The notes beneath the pieces were generated by a model. It worked only from the letters and a program-made list of their open reading frames with translations. It did not search any database and was not told the DNA's origin. A program made the position numbers and the translations under genes. Shown one piece after another: positions 1-8,072 of a stretch of DNA of 64,000 nucleotides. Position 1 is the first letter of the stretch. Each line of letters starts with the position of its first letter. Location of the stretch: assembly GCA_934662505.1 (NCBI GenBank), contig CAKUKE010000004.1, forward strand, positions 1 through 64,000. The letters run 5' to 3'. This DNA comes from an uncultured Clostridia bacterium. Lineage in GTDB: Bacteria > Bacillota > Clostridia > Christensenellales > Aristaeellaceae.

Positions 1-179
1 CTTTTTTTACTTTTTCTTCGACTTTTTTTGAAATGCGAACTTGTATCAGTAATTGAAATGTGATCGTTCGGGGATTTGCCATCTTTTACATCATTCTCTG
101 TTTCAAATGTTCGGATTCTTCCTTTTCTTCCCGGCATGCCGCCCTGCATTTCGGACTACAATAGTCCCGGGTGATGGTC

Positions 180-626
180 ATGACAAGTTTGAAGCGGCTG
201 ATCGGATTACCGGTCATTCTGGACGGCAGGACGGTCGGCCACGTGCTGCGCGGCGTTCTGACGACGGACGGGCAGCGGCTGCGCGGGCTGGTCATTCGCG
301 GCGGCCTCCGGGGCGCCCGATGGCTGCCGGCGGCGCGGATCACGCTGCTGGGAAGGGTATCGGTCATCGGCGAAGGGAGCACGGACAAACTCCCCCGGGA
401 CACGGCCTTTCGTCTTTTCCGGGTGTCCGATGCGGACGGAACCCGTCTGGGCGTCGTCAGCGACGCCATGCTGCACGAGGACACCCTGCGGGTGCTGGCG
501 CTGGAAATATCCGCAGGTCCTGTGGACGACCTGATTTCCGGCCGCTTTTTCGCCACCGCCTTCGCCGTGCGTCCTGCCGACGGCGGCGAAACGGGGCACG
601 TGACCATTCCGGGGGAGGTGACGTAA
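180..626 (+). CDS. PRC-barrel domain protein
   Basis: Small soluble protein of 148 aa. Its first ~75 residues follow the PRC-barrel pattern (MTSLKRLIGLPVILDGRTVG, then a hydrophobic 'RGLVIRGG' strand), with a second similar half from about residue 80 ('GTRLGVVSDAMLHEDTL'). PRC-barrels are beta-barrel adaptor domains found in RimM, photosynthetic H subunits and many Firmicute proteins of unknown role, so no reaction can be given. I chose the ATG at 180 because GGGTGA ends 5 nt upstream. A GTG at 171 and ATG at 174 are also in frame but lack a ribosome site. The stop lies 2 nt before the next gene, so the three genes to 1860 probably form one operon. Confidence 0.75.
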   Translation: MTSLKRLIGLPVILDGRTVGHVLRGVLTTDGQRLRGLVIRGGLRGARWLPAARITLLGRVSVIGEGSTDKLPRDTAFRLFRVSDADGTRLGVVSDAMLHEDTLRVLALEISAGPVDDLISGRFFATAFAVRPADGGETGHVTIPGEVT

Positions 627-628
627 AA

Positions 629-754
629 ATGAACAAACTCATCACCGGCATGGCGCTGGGCTTTCTGGCGGGTATGAAATGTCAGGAGGCCAGCAAAACG
701 GTCTGCATGAAGCGGATGAAAAAGCAGGCCATGAAGAAGCTGGGGCTGTGGTAA
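629..754 (+). CDS. 41-aa basic peptide, function unknown
   Basis: Short gene encoding MNKLITGMALGFLAGMKC followed by a Lys/Met/Ala-rich tail (residues 19-41, with KRMKKQAMKK). Residues 4-16 are hydrophobic and glycine-rich, so it could sit at or in the membrane with a basic tail facing the cytoplasm; that is inference. Support for translation is a strong GGGGGAGGTG ribosome site 8 nt upstream, tight spacing to the PRC-barrel gene, and a 7-nt overlap with the start of the permease gene that suggests translational coupling. I recognise no family. Confidence 0.6.
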   Translation: MNKLITGMALGFLAGMKCQEASKTVCMKRMKKQAMKKLGLW

Positions 755-1860
755 CGGGCGGGGACAGGCCGTCCCATCCCGAAACCGGCAAGACCCTCAT
801 TCTGCCCGACGGCGAGGGCGAGGCTACGGCGCTGACCGGGCTCCGTCCCCGCGCGCGGGTCGCGGCAGGCGCGGCGGCGGCGCTGGCGCTGCTCTTTCTT
901 CTGCCCGGGCTGCAAAAGCTGCTGGTGCAGCTTTTTCTGGCGCTGCTGCTCACGGCGGCGGCGCTGCCCCTGACCCGTTGGTACGAGCGGCGGCTGCCCC
1001 GCACGGCCGCCTGCCTTTGCGCCGTTTCTTCCATATTGTTGGGAATCGCAGGATGCATCGCGCTGCTGGTGCCCTCGCTCCTCCATCAGCTGCGGCTGGC
1101 CGGGGAGCAGATTCCCCTCATCATCGCCTGGGGACAAAACGCGCTGGCGCGGCTGGAGCAGCAGGAATGGTTTCAGCACCTCCTCTCCCAGAGCGCGCGG
1201 CAGGCTCCCGGCGCGCTCCTGAGCAAGGCGGGCACCTGGCTGACGGGCGCGCTGCCGGGTGTGATCTCCTCCGTGGGCGCGGCGGCGGACGGTCTGTCCC
1301 GCGCCTTTCTTTCCCCCGTGCTGGCCTATTATTTCCTGAAGGATCGGGAGCTTTTCTCCTACCGGCTGTCCCTGTGGATTCCCCTGCGGTACCGGGGCAG
1401 AGCCCTGCGCGCCGCCCGGGAAATGCGGCGGGAGGCGGGCGGCTACATCCGCGGGCAGATGCTGGTGGCGCTGGCCGTGGCGTTTCTGACGGCAATCGGC
1501 CTGATGGCCGTAGGGGTCAACGCGTTCATGCTGCTGGGGCTGGTCATGGGCGTATGCGAGCTGATCCCCTACATCGGCCCCTTCATCGGCGGCATTCCGG
1601 TGGTGCTGTTCACCCTGCCGCTGGGACTGAGCAAGACCCTTTGGGCGCTGGGGGTCGTCATTGCCGTGCAGCAGGCGGAGGGCATGTTCATCGCCCCCCG
1701 GCTGATGAGCGGCGCTACCGGCCTTCATCCGGTTTACATTCTGCTGCTGCTCACGGCCGGCGGCCTGCTTTTCGGCCTGCCGGGACTGCTGCTGGCGCTG
1801 CCGCTGTTCGTGTGCCTGCGCGGCCTGACCCGCGCCCTTCGGCTGAGCCGCCTGGAATAA
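748..1860 (+). CDS. AI-2E family transporter-like permease
   Basis: Polytopic membrane protein (370 aa) of the AI-2E/YtvI/PerM family. It shows an N-terminal pair of hydrophobic segments (about residues 30-70), another near 85-105, an amphipathic central region, and a C-terminal cluster containing 'LVMGVCELIPYIGPFIGG', the family's best conserved motif (P-x-I-G-P near residue 275), followed by 'VQQAEGMFIAPRLM'. Despite the family name, many members have other or unknown substrates (Na+/H+ exchange and sporulation roles are known), so AI-2 export should not be assumed although luxS is elsewhere in the window. I start it at GTG 748, overlapping the small upstream gene by 7 nt. The ATG at 679 would force a 76-nt overlap. 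Confidence 0.85.
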   Translation: MVTGGDRPSHPETGKTLILPDGEGEATALTGLRPRARVAAGAAAALALLFLLPGLQKLLVQLFLALLLTAAALPLTRWYERRLPRTAACLCAVSSILLGIAGCIALLVPSLLHQLRLAGEQIPLIIAWGQNALARLEQQEWFQHLLSQSARQAPGALLSKAGTWLTGALPGVISSVGAAADGLSRAFLSPVLAYYFLKDRELFSYRLSLWIPLRYRGRALRAAREMRREAGGYIRGQMLVALAVAFLTAIGLMAVGVNAFMLLGLVMGVCELIPYIGPFIGGIPVVLFTLPLGLSKTLWALGVVIAVQQAEGMFIAPRLMSGATGLHPVYILLLLTAGGLLFGLPGLLLALPLFVCLRGLTRALRLSRLE

Positions 1861-1921
1861 GGACGGCGCGGCCTTTTTTGCCCGTTTTTTTACAAAAAAC
1901 GGATTTTTTCAAAAAAACCGC

Positions 1922-1950
1922 TTGACAGACGTCCGCTCCTCGCGTATAAT
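1922..1950 (+). promoter_or_regulatory. Sigma-A promoter of the tRNA genes
   Basis: TTGACA (1922-1927) and TATAAT (1945-1950) are both perfect and separated by 17 nt. The tRNA-Gln gene begins about 39 nt downstream, as expected for a stable-RNA promoter. Confidence 0.93.
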
Positions 1951-1988
1951 CTTTTGTGCAGTCATTCTTGACTGGTCAGAAACGGCAT

Positions 1989-2062
1989 TGGGGAATGGTG
2001 TAATGGCAGCACCTGCGACTCTGACTCGTATAGTCTAGGTTCAAATCCTAGTTCCCCAGCCA
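1989..2062 (+). tRNA. tRNA-Gln (anticodon CTG)
   Basis: Cloverleaf read by eye. The acceptor stem TGGGGAA pairs with TTCCCCA. The anticodon stem TGCGA pairs with TCGTA around the loop CTCTGAC, giving anticodon CTG. The T arm contains GGTTCAAATCC. CCA is encoded at 2060-2062. Decodes CAG glutamine codons. Confidence 0.95.
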
Positions 2063-2067
2063 ACCTT

Positions 2068-2143
2068 GCCTCCATTGTGTAGAGGCCTAGCACGCCGCCC
2101 TCTCAAGGCGGAAACATGGGTTCGAATCCCATTGGGGGTGCCA
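2068..2143 (+). tRNA. tRNA-Glu (anticodon CTC)
   Basis: The acceptor strand GCCTCCA pairs with TGGGGGT (with wobble pairs). The anticodon stem CCGCC pairs with GGCGG around the loop CTCTCAA, giving CTC. The T arm reads GGGTTCGAATCCC, and CCA is encoded. Only 5 nt separate it from tRNA-Gln, so the two are co-transcribed. The Gln-Glu pairing suits organisms that make Gln-tRNA through Glu-tRNA. Confidence 0.94.
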
Positions 2144-2146
2144 GTG

Positions 2147-2177
2147 AAACGTTCTGCGGTCGCGGGGCGTTTTTTTG
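2147..2177 (+). terminator. Terminator after the tRNA pair
   Basis: AAACGTTCTGCG pairs with CGCGGGGCGTTT, using two G-T wobbles, and is followed directly by a run of T. Confidence 0.75.
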
Positions 2178-3091
2178 TTGTCTTGTCGACCCATGCCCCG
2201 CCGTCAAACGCTGTTTTCGTACCCCGCTCGCAGAACTGAAGCCGAAAGGATTGCTGCAATTCAGTTTCACCCCTGCCTGCACGCGGAGCTGAATTCTTCC
2301 AGACTCGGCAGCCTCAGCGTTGCAGCTTTGTCCTCCCTGCCCGCCTGCAAACTGCAACCGTTCAGGGCGTATGCAGGACGCTCCTGTTTACGCATCTGCC
2401 ATATTTTTTCGCCGGCTTTCGCCTTCGCCCCTTGCCCCGGTATTCAGGCCGAGATCACGCGAACAGGTGCGGGGCTTTTTTTTATTGAATCGGCGCATCG
2501 CTGGCGGCGGAGGCTGTTTTCACCGCGAAAACGCCTGCAGCGTTCCGGACGAAGCAACCTGCGGCGCACCTAAGGTGGTTTTTGTGACTGGTCATCAAAC
2601 GGTGCGCGCCACACCGCCGGACGCCGCTTTCGCAGCCCCCGCCTGCGGTGTTCAGCGCAGCATCTGCGCTGCGGTCGTTGGAAGCGGCGCGTTTCCCACC
2701 GCCTGCGGCGGTCATACAAGTGCAAAGCAAACGAAGCGGCGTTCTGCTGACGGGACGGCAGCGCGGTCGCCGTTTCCGGCTTTTTGCGTGCCGCCCCTTG
2801 GCACGGTGCTTTCAGGCGACCCTCTGTGCCCCGTCTGGCACGGTTCCTTTCCATGCCTTTCCCGCAGCCGGCGTTTTACTGACAGGCGACCCGTTCAGCG
2901 CATCCGGGTTTCAGCGCTTTTCCTCCATTCCCGGCGCCGCCATAAAACAGAAATCCCCTGCAAAACGCACTTGCTCCGCGCTTCACAGGGGATTTTTTAT
3001 GTCGCTTTTTCCGCAGACAATCGCGCCGCATAGTTGCGCTCCGTGCGCTGTTCATGACTTTTTGCGCACCGGACACATCCTGCCCGCGCCG
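2178..3091. other. 0.9-kb spacer, no convincing gene
   Basis: Open frames cross this stretch on both strands, but none has a ribosome site or a recognisable protein, and they give the Arg/Pro/Cys-rich readings typical of non-coding GC-rich DNA. Visible structure is limited to a GCGCACC/GGTGCGC inverted pair about 40 nt apart (2563-2607) and the hairpin at 2951-2997. Confidence 0.6.
2951..2997 (+). terminator. Hairpin AAATCCCCTG/CAGGGGATTT with T run
   Basis: A perfect 10-bp inverted repeat (2951-2960 with 2986-2995) encloses a 25-nt loop. TTTTTT follows on the plus strand and a weaker T-rich tail on the minus strand. It could end an unseen plus-strand transcript from this spacer, or act as the terminator of the anti-sigma operon about 95 nt away on the other strand. 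Confidence 0.6.
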
Positions 3092-4537
3092 TCAGTTTTC
3101 CATCCCGTCCGTGACCGTCAGGGGGATCCCTTCGCCCGCGCAGATCTGCGCCTCGTCAGGCGCTGCGTCGCCTTCGGCGCAGCGGTAGACATAGATCGTC
3201 GCCCGCGCAGGCAGGCGACCCGACCCGGTCAGGGTCAGATGCAGCGCGTCGTCCTGCATGTCCTCCCCGTCTCCGGCACGCTGCATACGGTATACCGTAC
3301 CCGACTCGTCCACCATCAGCGCCCGCCAGGGCTGTTCCGTGCGGATCGTTTCGTCCGCTTCCTGCCGGCTTTCGCAGGGGAAGGCGGGGCCGTCCGCAGT
3401 CAGGGTGAGCGTCACGCGCTGCGTCCCCACCTGCGCCTCCGCCCGGCATAGAGAACCGTTGTACGCGCCCGTTCCCGTCAGCTGCACCTCCGCCAGACTG
3501 CTCAGAGGCACCAGCGCGGTCACGACCTGCAAAGGCTCCTCCGCCTCCTGACGGAGCGCGTATTCGCTTGTGCCGTCAAAATAGAAGGAATAGGTCACCG
3601 CCCGGACGGAGACGCGAAGGGTCAGCACGTTCAGACCGTACGGCTGGTTGAGCACGTTCTGCACCCGCCGGTCCTCCACCCGCGTGTCCTCTCCGCTCAT
3701 GTCCAAGCTTTCGCGCCAGCTGTCAAAGCTTTTGCCGTCCGCCGTGCAGACCGTGTCCTCCACCTCCGCCACGTCCCAGCGCATGCCGAAGGAGCGCCCC
3801 TCCTTCCACGCCTGAAAGTACGCCTCCTGCAATTGCTCCTGCTCCGCCGTTTCCGGGTACGGCCAGTCCACCACCCGATTCGCATAGAACGACTCCGACA
3901 GAGGCGGAACCGTCCAGTCCTGCGCGCCGTTTGCCTGCGCGCTCGTTTCATCATCATACGCCCCAGGCCATGGACTGGGGGTCACCGCGGCCGAGCCGTT
4001 TTCCTGCATGATCTTTTCGTCGTACGCCGCGCTTTCGGCAGTCTCGGGCTCCACGCCGTATTCCTCGCCATACTGGTTGACATACAGTGCCGCCCCCTCC
4101 TGCAGCAGTTCCGCCAGCTGGGTCTCCGTGGGCGTCCACACCTCCGCCCGGCAGCCGTTTTCCACCATCAGGCAGAGGATCAGATCGTTGCCGTCCCACT
4201 GCTCGCTCTGCACCCACACCCGGGCATTCTGCAGGCGGCTGCGGGCGTTCACATCGCCGATCGTTTTCTGTCCGTCCGCCAGCACGGCAAGGCTGCCGTT
4301 CTGGCTGCGCCGATCCTCGGGGGTAAAATCGATGATCCTCCCTCTGGTGAGGCCGAGCACGCCGCCCACCGCCAGCGCAAGGCAGGCCATGGCGGCGGCA
4401 AGCCGCGGCAGCACGGGCTTCCGTTCCTTCTGCGGACGCATGGCGGCGGCGCGGATGCGCGCCCGGCGCGCAGGCGACGGAGCCAGCCCGGACAGACGGG
4501 CGTCCAGTGCCCTTCTTACTTTCTCCTCCTCATTCAC
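3092..4537 (-). CDS. Membrane anti-sigma-like protein, DUF4179-like
   Basis: A 481-aa protein with a basic cytoplasmic N-terminus (residues 1-43, ending 'RPQKERKPVLPR'), one transmembrane segment (about 44-63) and a ~415-residue extracytoplasmic part. That layout, and the gene position 8 nt inside the end of an ECF sigma gene, match anti-sigma factors of the DUF4179/RsgI type. The N-terminal ~40 residues would hold the sigma factor, and the outer domain, with many beta-strand-like segments, would sense an unknown signal. I see no HxxxCxxC zinc motif, so it is not a ZAS anti-sigma. The overlapping start implies coupled translation and near-equal amounts of the two proteins. Confidence 0.72.
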   Translation of the reverse strand: MNEEEKVRRALDARLSGLAPSPARRARIRAAAMRPQKERKPVLPRLAAAMACLALAVGGVLGLTRGRIIDFTPEDRRSQNGSLAVLADGQKTIGDVNARSRLQNARVWVQSEQWDGNDLILCLMVENGCRAEVWTPTETQLAELLQEGAALYVNQYGEEYGVEPETAESAAYDEKIMQENGSAAVTPSPWPGAYDDETSAQANGAQDWTVPPLSESFYANRVVDWPYPETAEQEQLQEAYFQAWKEGRSFGMRWDVAEVEDTVCTADGKSFDSWRESLDMSGEDTRVEDRRVQNVLNQPYGLNVLTLRVSVRAVTYSFYFDGTSEYALRQEAEEPLQVVTALVPLSSLAEVQLTGTGAYNGSLCRAEAQVGTQRVTLTLTADGPAFPCESRQEADETIRTEQPWRALMVDESGTVYRMQRAGDGEDMQDDALHLTLTGSGRLPARATIYVYRCAEGDAAPDEAQICAGEGIPLTVTDGMEN

Positions 4538-5027
4538 GCTCCATCGCCTCCCTTTCCTTTTCCAGTATTTTCCGCGCCTTGTTCAGCCGCGCCTGCACCG
4601 TGGTGCGGCTGACCCCCAGCGCCCGGGCGGCCTCCTGCCCGGTCATTCCCTGATACCAGCACAAAAGAGCCGCCGCCTTACAGCGGGGCGGCAGCCCCAT
4701 CACCGCCCGGGTGAGAAAATCATCTTCCGTACTGCAGGGCGCGGCCGGCTCAGGCAGCGTCTCCGGCGCCACGCTCCGGTCAACGTGCCGGAACCAGGCG
4801 CTGCGGCGCATGTCCTTGCAGGTGTTGATGGCAATGCGCATCAGCCACGTTTTTTCCGCCGCCTCGCCCCGAAAAGAATCCAGCGCACGGTACGCCTTGA
4901 GAAAGGTCTCCTGCACCGCGTCCTCGCTCAGCGCCATGTCGCCCAAATAGGCGTAGCACATGCGCAGCAGGCTTTTTTCCCACCGGGCCATGGCTCCCTC
5001 CAGCCATGCCGCCCGATCCTCCGACAT
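4530..5027 (-). CDS. ECF-type RNA polymerase sigma factor
   Basis: A 165-aa sigma-70 family protein with only regions 2 and 4. Region 2 spans about residues 13-85 ('MALSEDAVQETFLKAYRALDSF', then 'KTWLMRIAINTCKDMRR' for -10 recognition). Region 4 spans about 108-158 ('LPPRCKAAALLCWYQGMTGQEAARALGVSRTTVQARLNKAR' read in order), with its HTH binding the -35. It is a SigW/SigV-like ECF factor, likely held inactive by the overlapping downstream membrane protein. The start is ATG 5027, 7-8 nt after GGAGGAGAA; the longer frame to 5093 has no ribosome site. Its own promoter is at 5052-5081. Target genes cannot be read here. Confidence 0.9.
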   Translation of the reverse strand: MSEDRAAWLEGAMARWEKSLLRMCYAYLGDMALSEDAVQETFLKAYRALDSFRGEAAEKTWLMRIAINTCKDMRRSAWFRHVDRSVAPETLPEPAAPCSTEDDFLTRAVMGLPPRCKAAALLCWYQGMTGQEAARALGVSRTTVQARLNKARKILEKEREAMERE

Positions 5028-5051
5028 CACGTTCTCCTCCCTCTCCCGTTT

Positions 5052-5081
5052 ATTAGACGGCGGCGCAGGCCGAACTGTCAA
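5052..5081 (-). promoter_or_regulatory. Sigma-A-like promoter of the ECF operon
   Basis: On the minus strand, TTGACA (5081-5076) and TCTAAT (5057-5052) are separated by 18 nt, about 25-30 nt before the sigma gene start. A housekeeping-type promoter implies basal expression, with activity controlled by the anti-sigma protein. Confidence 0.7.
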
Positions 5082-5091
5082 GTACAAAAAC

Positions 5092-5130
5092 AAAAAAACG
5101 GGGCTTCTTTTTTAATGAAGCTCCGTTTTT
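5092..5130 (-). terminator. Terminator after the sialic-acid operon
   Basis: ACGGGGCTTC pairs with GAAGCTCCGT (one wobble), with A/T runs on both sides, so it could work on both strands. It separates the end of the NanQ-like gene from the sigma-factor promoter. Confidence 0.85.
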
Positions 5131-5145
5131 CAGGGAGGCCGGCAC

Positions 5146-5586
5146 TTACAGAAGCACCTTCACGACCACCTTTTCGCCTTTTTCGCCCGGCTTGCCCAGT
5201 CCGGGCATATGGGCGTCCTGCGGAAAGAACACGGCGAAGGTATCCCGCTCCAGCGGCAGGGCAAGCCCCTGCGCCGGTTCAGCCGACACCGAGCCGTCGT
5301 TTTCAAAGGGCGAAAAGCCCGTCACCCGATCCGCCCGCGCCCAGCGGACGGTTTCATCCCCCGTCAGGCTGATCTGGATATCGATGTATTTTTCATGGCG
5401 CTCCCACAGGTTTTCCGCCCGGTACACAGGAGCCTGGCGGTTGACATAGGCGCGGTCGCCCAGAATGTCATGACGGCCGGGGGTCAGTGCCGCCAGATCG
5501 GTACGGGCAATATAGTCCAGCGCCGCGTCCATCTGCTCGCTCAGCCCCCGGTAGGTCTGAAGATGGGACAGGGTATCGTAGATCAT
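5146..5586 (-). CDS. nanQ: YhcH/YjgK/YiaL family, probable Neu5Ac anomerase
   Basis: A 146-aa cupin-fold protein of the DUF386 family. The signature 'HEKYIDIQISLTGDE' lies at about residues 64-78, and 'FFPQDAHMPGL' near 119-129 supplies late cupin histidines. The E. coli member YhcH (NanQ) speeds interconversion of the alpha and beta anomers of N-acetylneuraminate, which helps NanA, since sialidases and NanA work on the alpha form. The neighbours here (sialidase-like protein, Dpp-type importer, NanA) make this role likely. It is the last gene of the long minus-strand operon, 330 nt after the sialidase-like gene, with a GGAAGGAACG ribosome site. It has no signal peptide, so it is cytoplasmic. 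Confidence 0.85.
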   Translation of the reverse strand: MIYDTLSHLQTYRGLSEQMDAALDYIARTDLAALTPGRHDILGDRAYVNRQAPVYRAENLWERHEKYIDIQISLTGDETVRWARADRVTGFSPFENDGSVSAEPAQGLALPLERDTFAVFFPQDAHMPGLGKPGEKGEKVVVKVLL

Positions 5587-5916
5587 TCAAATCGTTCCTT
5601 CCGTCCAAATTGCCGATCACTTTTCTCCAGCCGCCCGGAGCGGGGCGCGTTTCGGCGGCGCGCCGCCCCGTTTTTGACCCTGCTCTCTCCGCGCCTCAGG
5701 TTTCCGATCTGTCCGAGGCAGGCACACCCCCGCTCCAGCATGGGGGTGTCCGCAGCAAACAGGGCTTTTCCAGTTCCCGAAGCAGGTGTACAGGCGATTC
5801 GGGCATCCTTTTCCCGATCGTGCTGTTTTTCCTGCCGTCCGGGACAGGCGGTGTTTTTCCGACGGCGTTTTTGTCTCCGCCGTGCAGATTTCCGTCCTGT
5901 GCGCGCTTTGCCTCGC
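5587..5916. other. 330-nt gap inside the operon with a hairpin
   Basis: No gene recognised. The main structure is ACACCCCC (5724-5731) pairing with GGGGGTGT (5742-5749), without a T run on either strand. It could be an RNA-stability or processing element between the sialidase-like gene and nanQ. No clear promoter for nanQ was seen. Confidence 0.5.
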
Positions 5917-7077
5917 TTATTCCTTCGGATGAGGCTGCGTCCACACGGGCGGCGGCAGCGTTTCTCCCGCTTCCTCCGCAGGAGACAGCGCCCCGTCCGG
6001 CACATGCAGGATACGGCTGCGCCCAAACACGTTGCCCTCCTGCTCGCCGCCGCAGTAGTAGGCCAGCAGCACCCCGTCCGGCACGGGATGAATGGCGGCA
6101 TAGCAGTACCCCCGGTCAGGCGCGTCCTCCAGCACGGTGAGCCCGGTAAAGGTCCTGCCCTCGTCCCGGCTGGTCGCCGCCACCAGCGGCGTGCGCCCGC
6201 CCGTCCACGCGCCGCCCACATGCTCGGAGCGGCCGTTGAACACGGGCACCGGGTTCCACACGGCCAGCAGCCGTCCATCCGGCAGCCGCTTCATGCACAG
6301 GGGCGAATTGGGCGAGGTGAACCAGGAGGGCTGGCTGGACGTCCACCGCTCGCCGCCGTCCAGAGACAGCATCTCGTACTGCCTGCCCAGATCCGTCCGC
6401 GCCCAGCCGTACAGCACGCCGTTTTTCAGCTCCACCACGCCCGGCTCCTGCAGGCCGCTGCGGGCGTAGGCCGTATCGTGCAGCACGCACTTGTTGTCGC
6501 TGCGCGTCCACGTCCGGCCGTCGTCGTCCGAATAGAAGAACACGCACTCCGACCGGCTGTCGTAGAAGCCCTGCCCCTTTTCGCCCGGGAACGCGCGGTA
6601 CCCCTTCCGATGCACGGCGGCGGGGATGACGATGCGCCCGGAGGACAAACGGACGACCCGGTCGTTGTTCACCACAAAGAAGCCTTCCTCCGGCGTGCAC
6701 AGGGTCTTTTCCGACCAGGTGTCCCCCTCGTCAAAGGAGCGGCGCATGTACATGCGCATGCGGGTGAGGGTCTCGCGGATGAGGTAAAACAGCCCGACCG
6801 ACCCGTCCGCCATCCGCAGAAGGGACACGGACATCATGTTTTCCGCGCCCTCGTCGGCGGCGGACAGGAGGATTTTTTCCTCCCCGAAGGTGCGGCCCCC
6901 GTCCCGGGAGCGCAGCGATGCCACGTCCGCCGTCTGGTAATCCAGCACCGCCTCCCCCCGGAAGCGGCTGAACACGTACAGAATATCTCCGTTTTTCAGG
7001 TCGATAAAAGCGCCCTCGCCGCTGCGCAGGTTGCCCGGCGCAGGGTTCTTTTCATAAACGACTGTTCCCGCTGTCAT
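5917..7077 (-). CDS. Sialidase-like BNR/Asp-box propeller protein
   Basis: A 386-aa protein with at least five Asp-box motifs (S-x-D-x-G-x-T/R-F/W): SRDGGRTF (~56), SFDEGDTW (~115), SDDDGRTW (~184), SLDGGERW (~240) and SRDEGRTF (~310). These are the turn motifs of a six-bladed sialidase propeller. There is no signal peptide or anchor, so it should act inside the cell on imported sialosides. Its start overlaps the stop of the DppF-like gene by 4 nt (ATGA). GH33 enzymes need an Arg triad, a Tyr/Glu pair and an Asp; Arg, Tyr and Glu candidates are present, but I cannot assign them without an alignment. An exo-alpha-sialidase is the best guess; a related propeller glycosidase is possible. Confidence 0.8.
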   Translation of the reverse strand: MTAGTVVYEKNPAPGNLRSGEGAFIDLKNGDILYVFSRFRGEAVLDYQTADVASLRSRDGGRTFGEEKILLSAADEGAENMMSVSLLRMADGSVGLFYLIRETLTRMRMYMRRSFDEGDTWSEKTLCTPEEGFFVVNNDRVVRLSSGRIVIPAAVHRKGYRAFPGEKGQGFYDSRSECVFFYSDDDGRTWTRSDNKCVLHDTAYARSGLQEPGVVELKNGVLYGWARTDLGRQYEMLSLDGGERWTSSQPSWFTSPNSPLCMKRLPDGRLLAVWNPVPVFNGRSEHVGGAWTGGRTPLVAATSRDEGRTFTGLTVLEDAPDRGYCYAAIHPVPDGVLLAYYCGGEQEGNVFGRSRILHVPDGALSPAEEAGETLPPPVWTQPHPKE

Positions 7078-8066
7078 ACGCCCTCCACCAGATGGCAGGC
7101 CACATAATGCCCGCCGCCCGCGTCCTTCAGTTCAGGGGTTTCCTCGCAGCAGCGCCGGGTGCAGTGGACGCAGCGGTCGTGCAGCGCGCAGCCCGATGGC
7201 TTGTTAATGGGGCTGGGCACGTCGCCGGGCAGCACGATGCGGTTCGCCCGCTTGCGCAGGGAGGGGATGGGCACTGCGGAAAACAGCGCCTCCGTGTAGG
7301 GGTGCAGAGGCTTCCGGTGCAGCTCCCGGGCGTCGGCCAGTTCGACCACCTTGCCCAGATACATCACCGCGATGCGGTCGGACATGTACTGCACCACGCT
7401 CAGGTCATGGGCGATGAAAATGTAGGTCAGCCCCATCTGTGCCTGAATATCCTTCATCAGGTTGAGCACCTGCGCCTGAATGGACACGTCCAGCGCGCTG
7501 ACGGGTTCGTCGCACACCACTACTTTAGGATTGACGCACAGGGCGCGGGCAATGGCGATGCGCTGCCGCTGACCGCCGGAAAACTCGTGAGGGTAACGCT
7601 TCAAAAAGTCCGTGCGCAGGTTGACCATTTCCATCAGCCGCTCCATCTGGGCGTGCCGCTCTGCGGGGTTCCCCATGCCGTGCACCCGCATAGGCTCGTC
7701 AAAGGCCTCCCGGATGGTCTTCAGGGGGTTCAGTGAGGAATAGGGATCCTGAAACACCATCTGCACCTGACTGCGGAATTCAAACTCTTCCTTTTTGTTC
7801 AGGGTGGTGATGTCCTTCATGGTCTCCCCGTCGTGGAAGCCCACGTAGCCGCCGGTGGGCTTTTCCAGCAGCATGATGGTCTTGCCCAGCGTCGTCTTGC
7901 CGCAGCCGCTTTCGCCCACCACGCCCAGGGTCTCGCCCCGGTACACCTTCAGCGTCACGTCGTCCACGGCCTTGACATGGTTGACCACCCGCTTGAGCAG
8001 TCCTTTGGTCACGGGGTAATAGGTTTTCAGGTGCTGTATGTCGAAAATGCAGTCTTTTTCATTCAT
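7074..8066 (-). CDS. ABC transporter ATPase, DppF/OppF type
   Basis: A 330-aa nucleotide-binding subunit. Walker A is GESGCGKTT (51-59); the signature FSGGQRQR and Walker B ending 'VVCDEPVSALD' follow; the C-terminus has the oligopeptide-type extension with four Cys ('CALHDRCVHCTRRCCEE'), which in this family can bind an Fe-S cluster. It pairs with the DppD-like ATPase encoded 6 nt upstream to power the importer formed by the DppB/DppC-like permeases. Although the family is called peptide-type, the sialic-acid genes around it and the precedent of SatABCD in Haemophilus ducreyi, also of the peptide/opine/nickel class, point to a sialoside or sialic acid as cargo. Confidence 0.92.
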   Translation of the reverse strand: MNEKDCIFDIQHLKTYYPVTKGLLKRVVNHVKAVDDVTLKVYRGETLGVVGESGCGKTTLGKTIMLLEKPTGGYVGFHDGETMKDITTLNKKEEFEFRSQVQMVFQDPYSSLNPLKTIREAFDEPMRVHGMGNPAERHAQMERLMEMVNLRTDFLKRYPHEFSGGQRQRIAIARALCVNPKVVVCDEPVSALDVSIQAQVLNLMKDIQAQMGLTYIFIAHDLSVVQYMSDRIAVMYLGKVVELADARELHRKPLHPYTEALFSAVPIPSLRKRANRIVLPGDVPSPINKPSGCALHDRCVHCTRRCCEETPELKDAGGGHYVACHLVEGV

Positions 8067-8072
8067 GACCCG

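Noticed and set aside
2320..3451. Overlapping plus-strand open frames after the tRNA genes
   Set aside because: Low-complexity Arg/Pro/Ala readings, no ribosome sites, and the second overlaps the well-supported anti-sigma gene.
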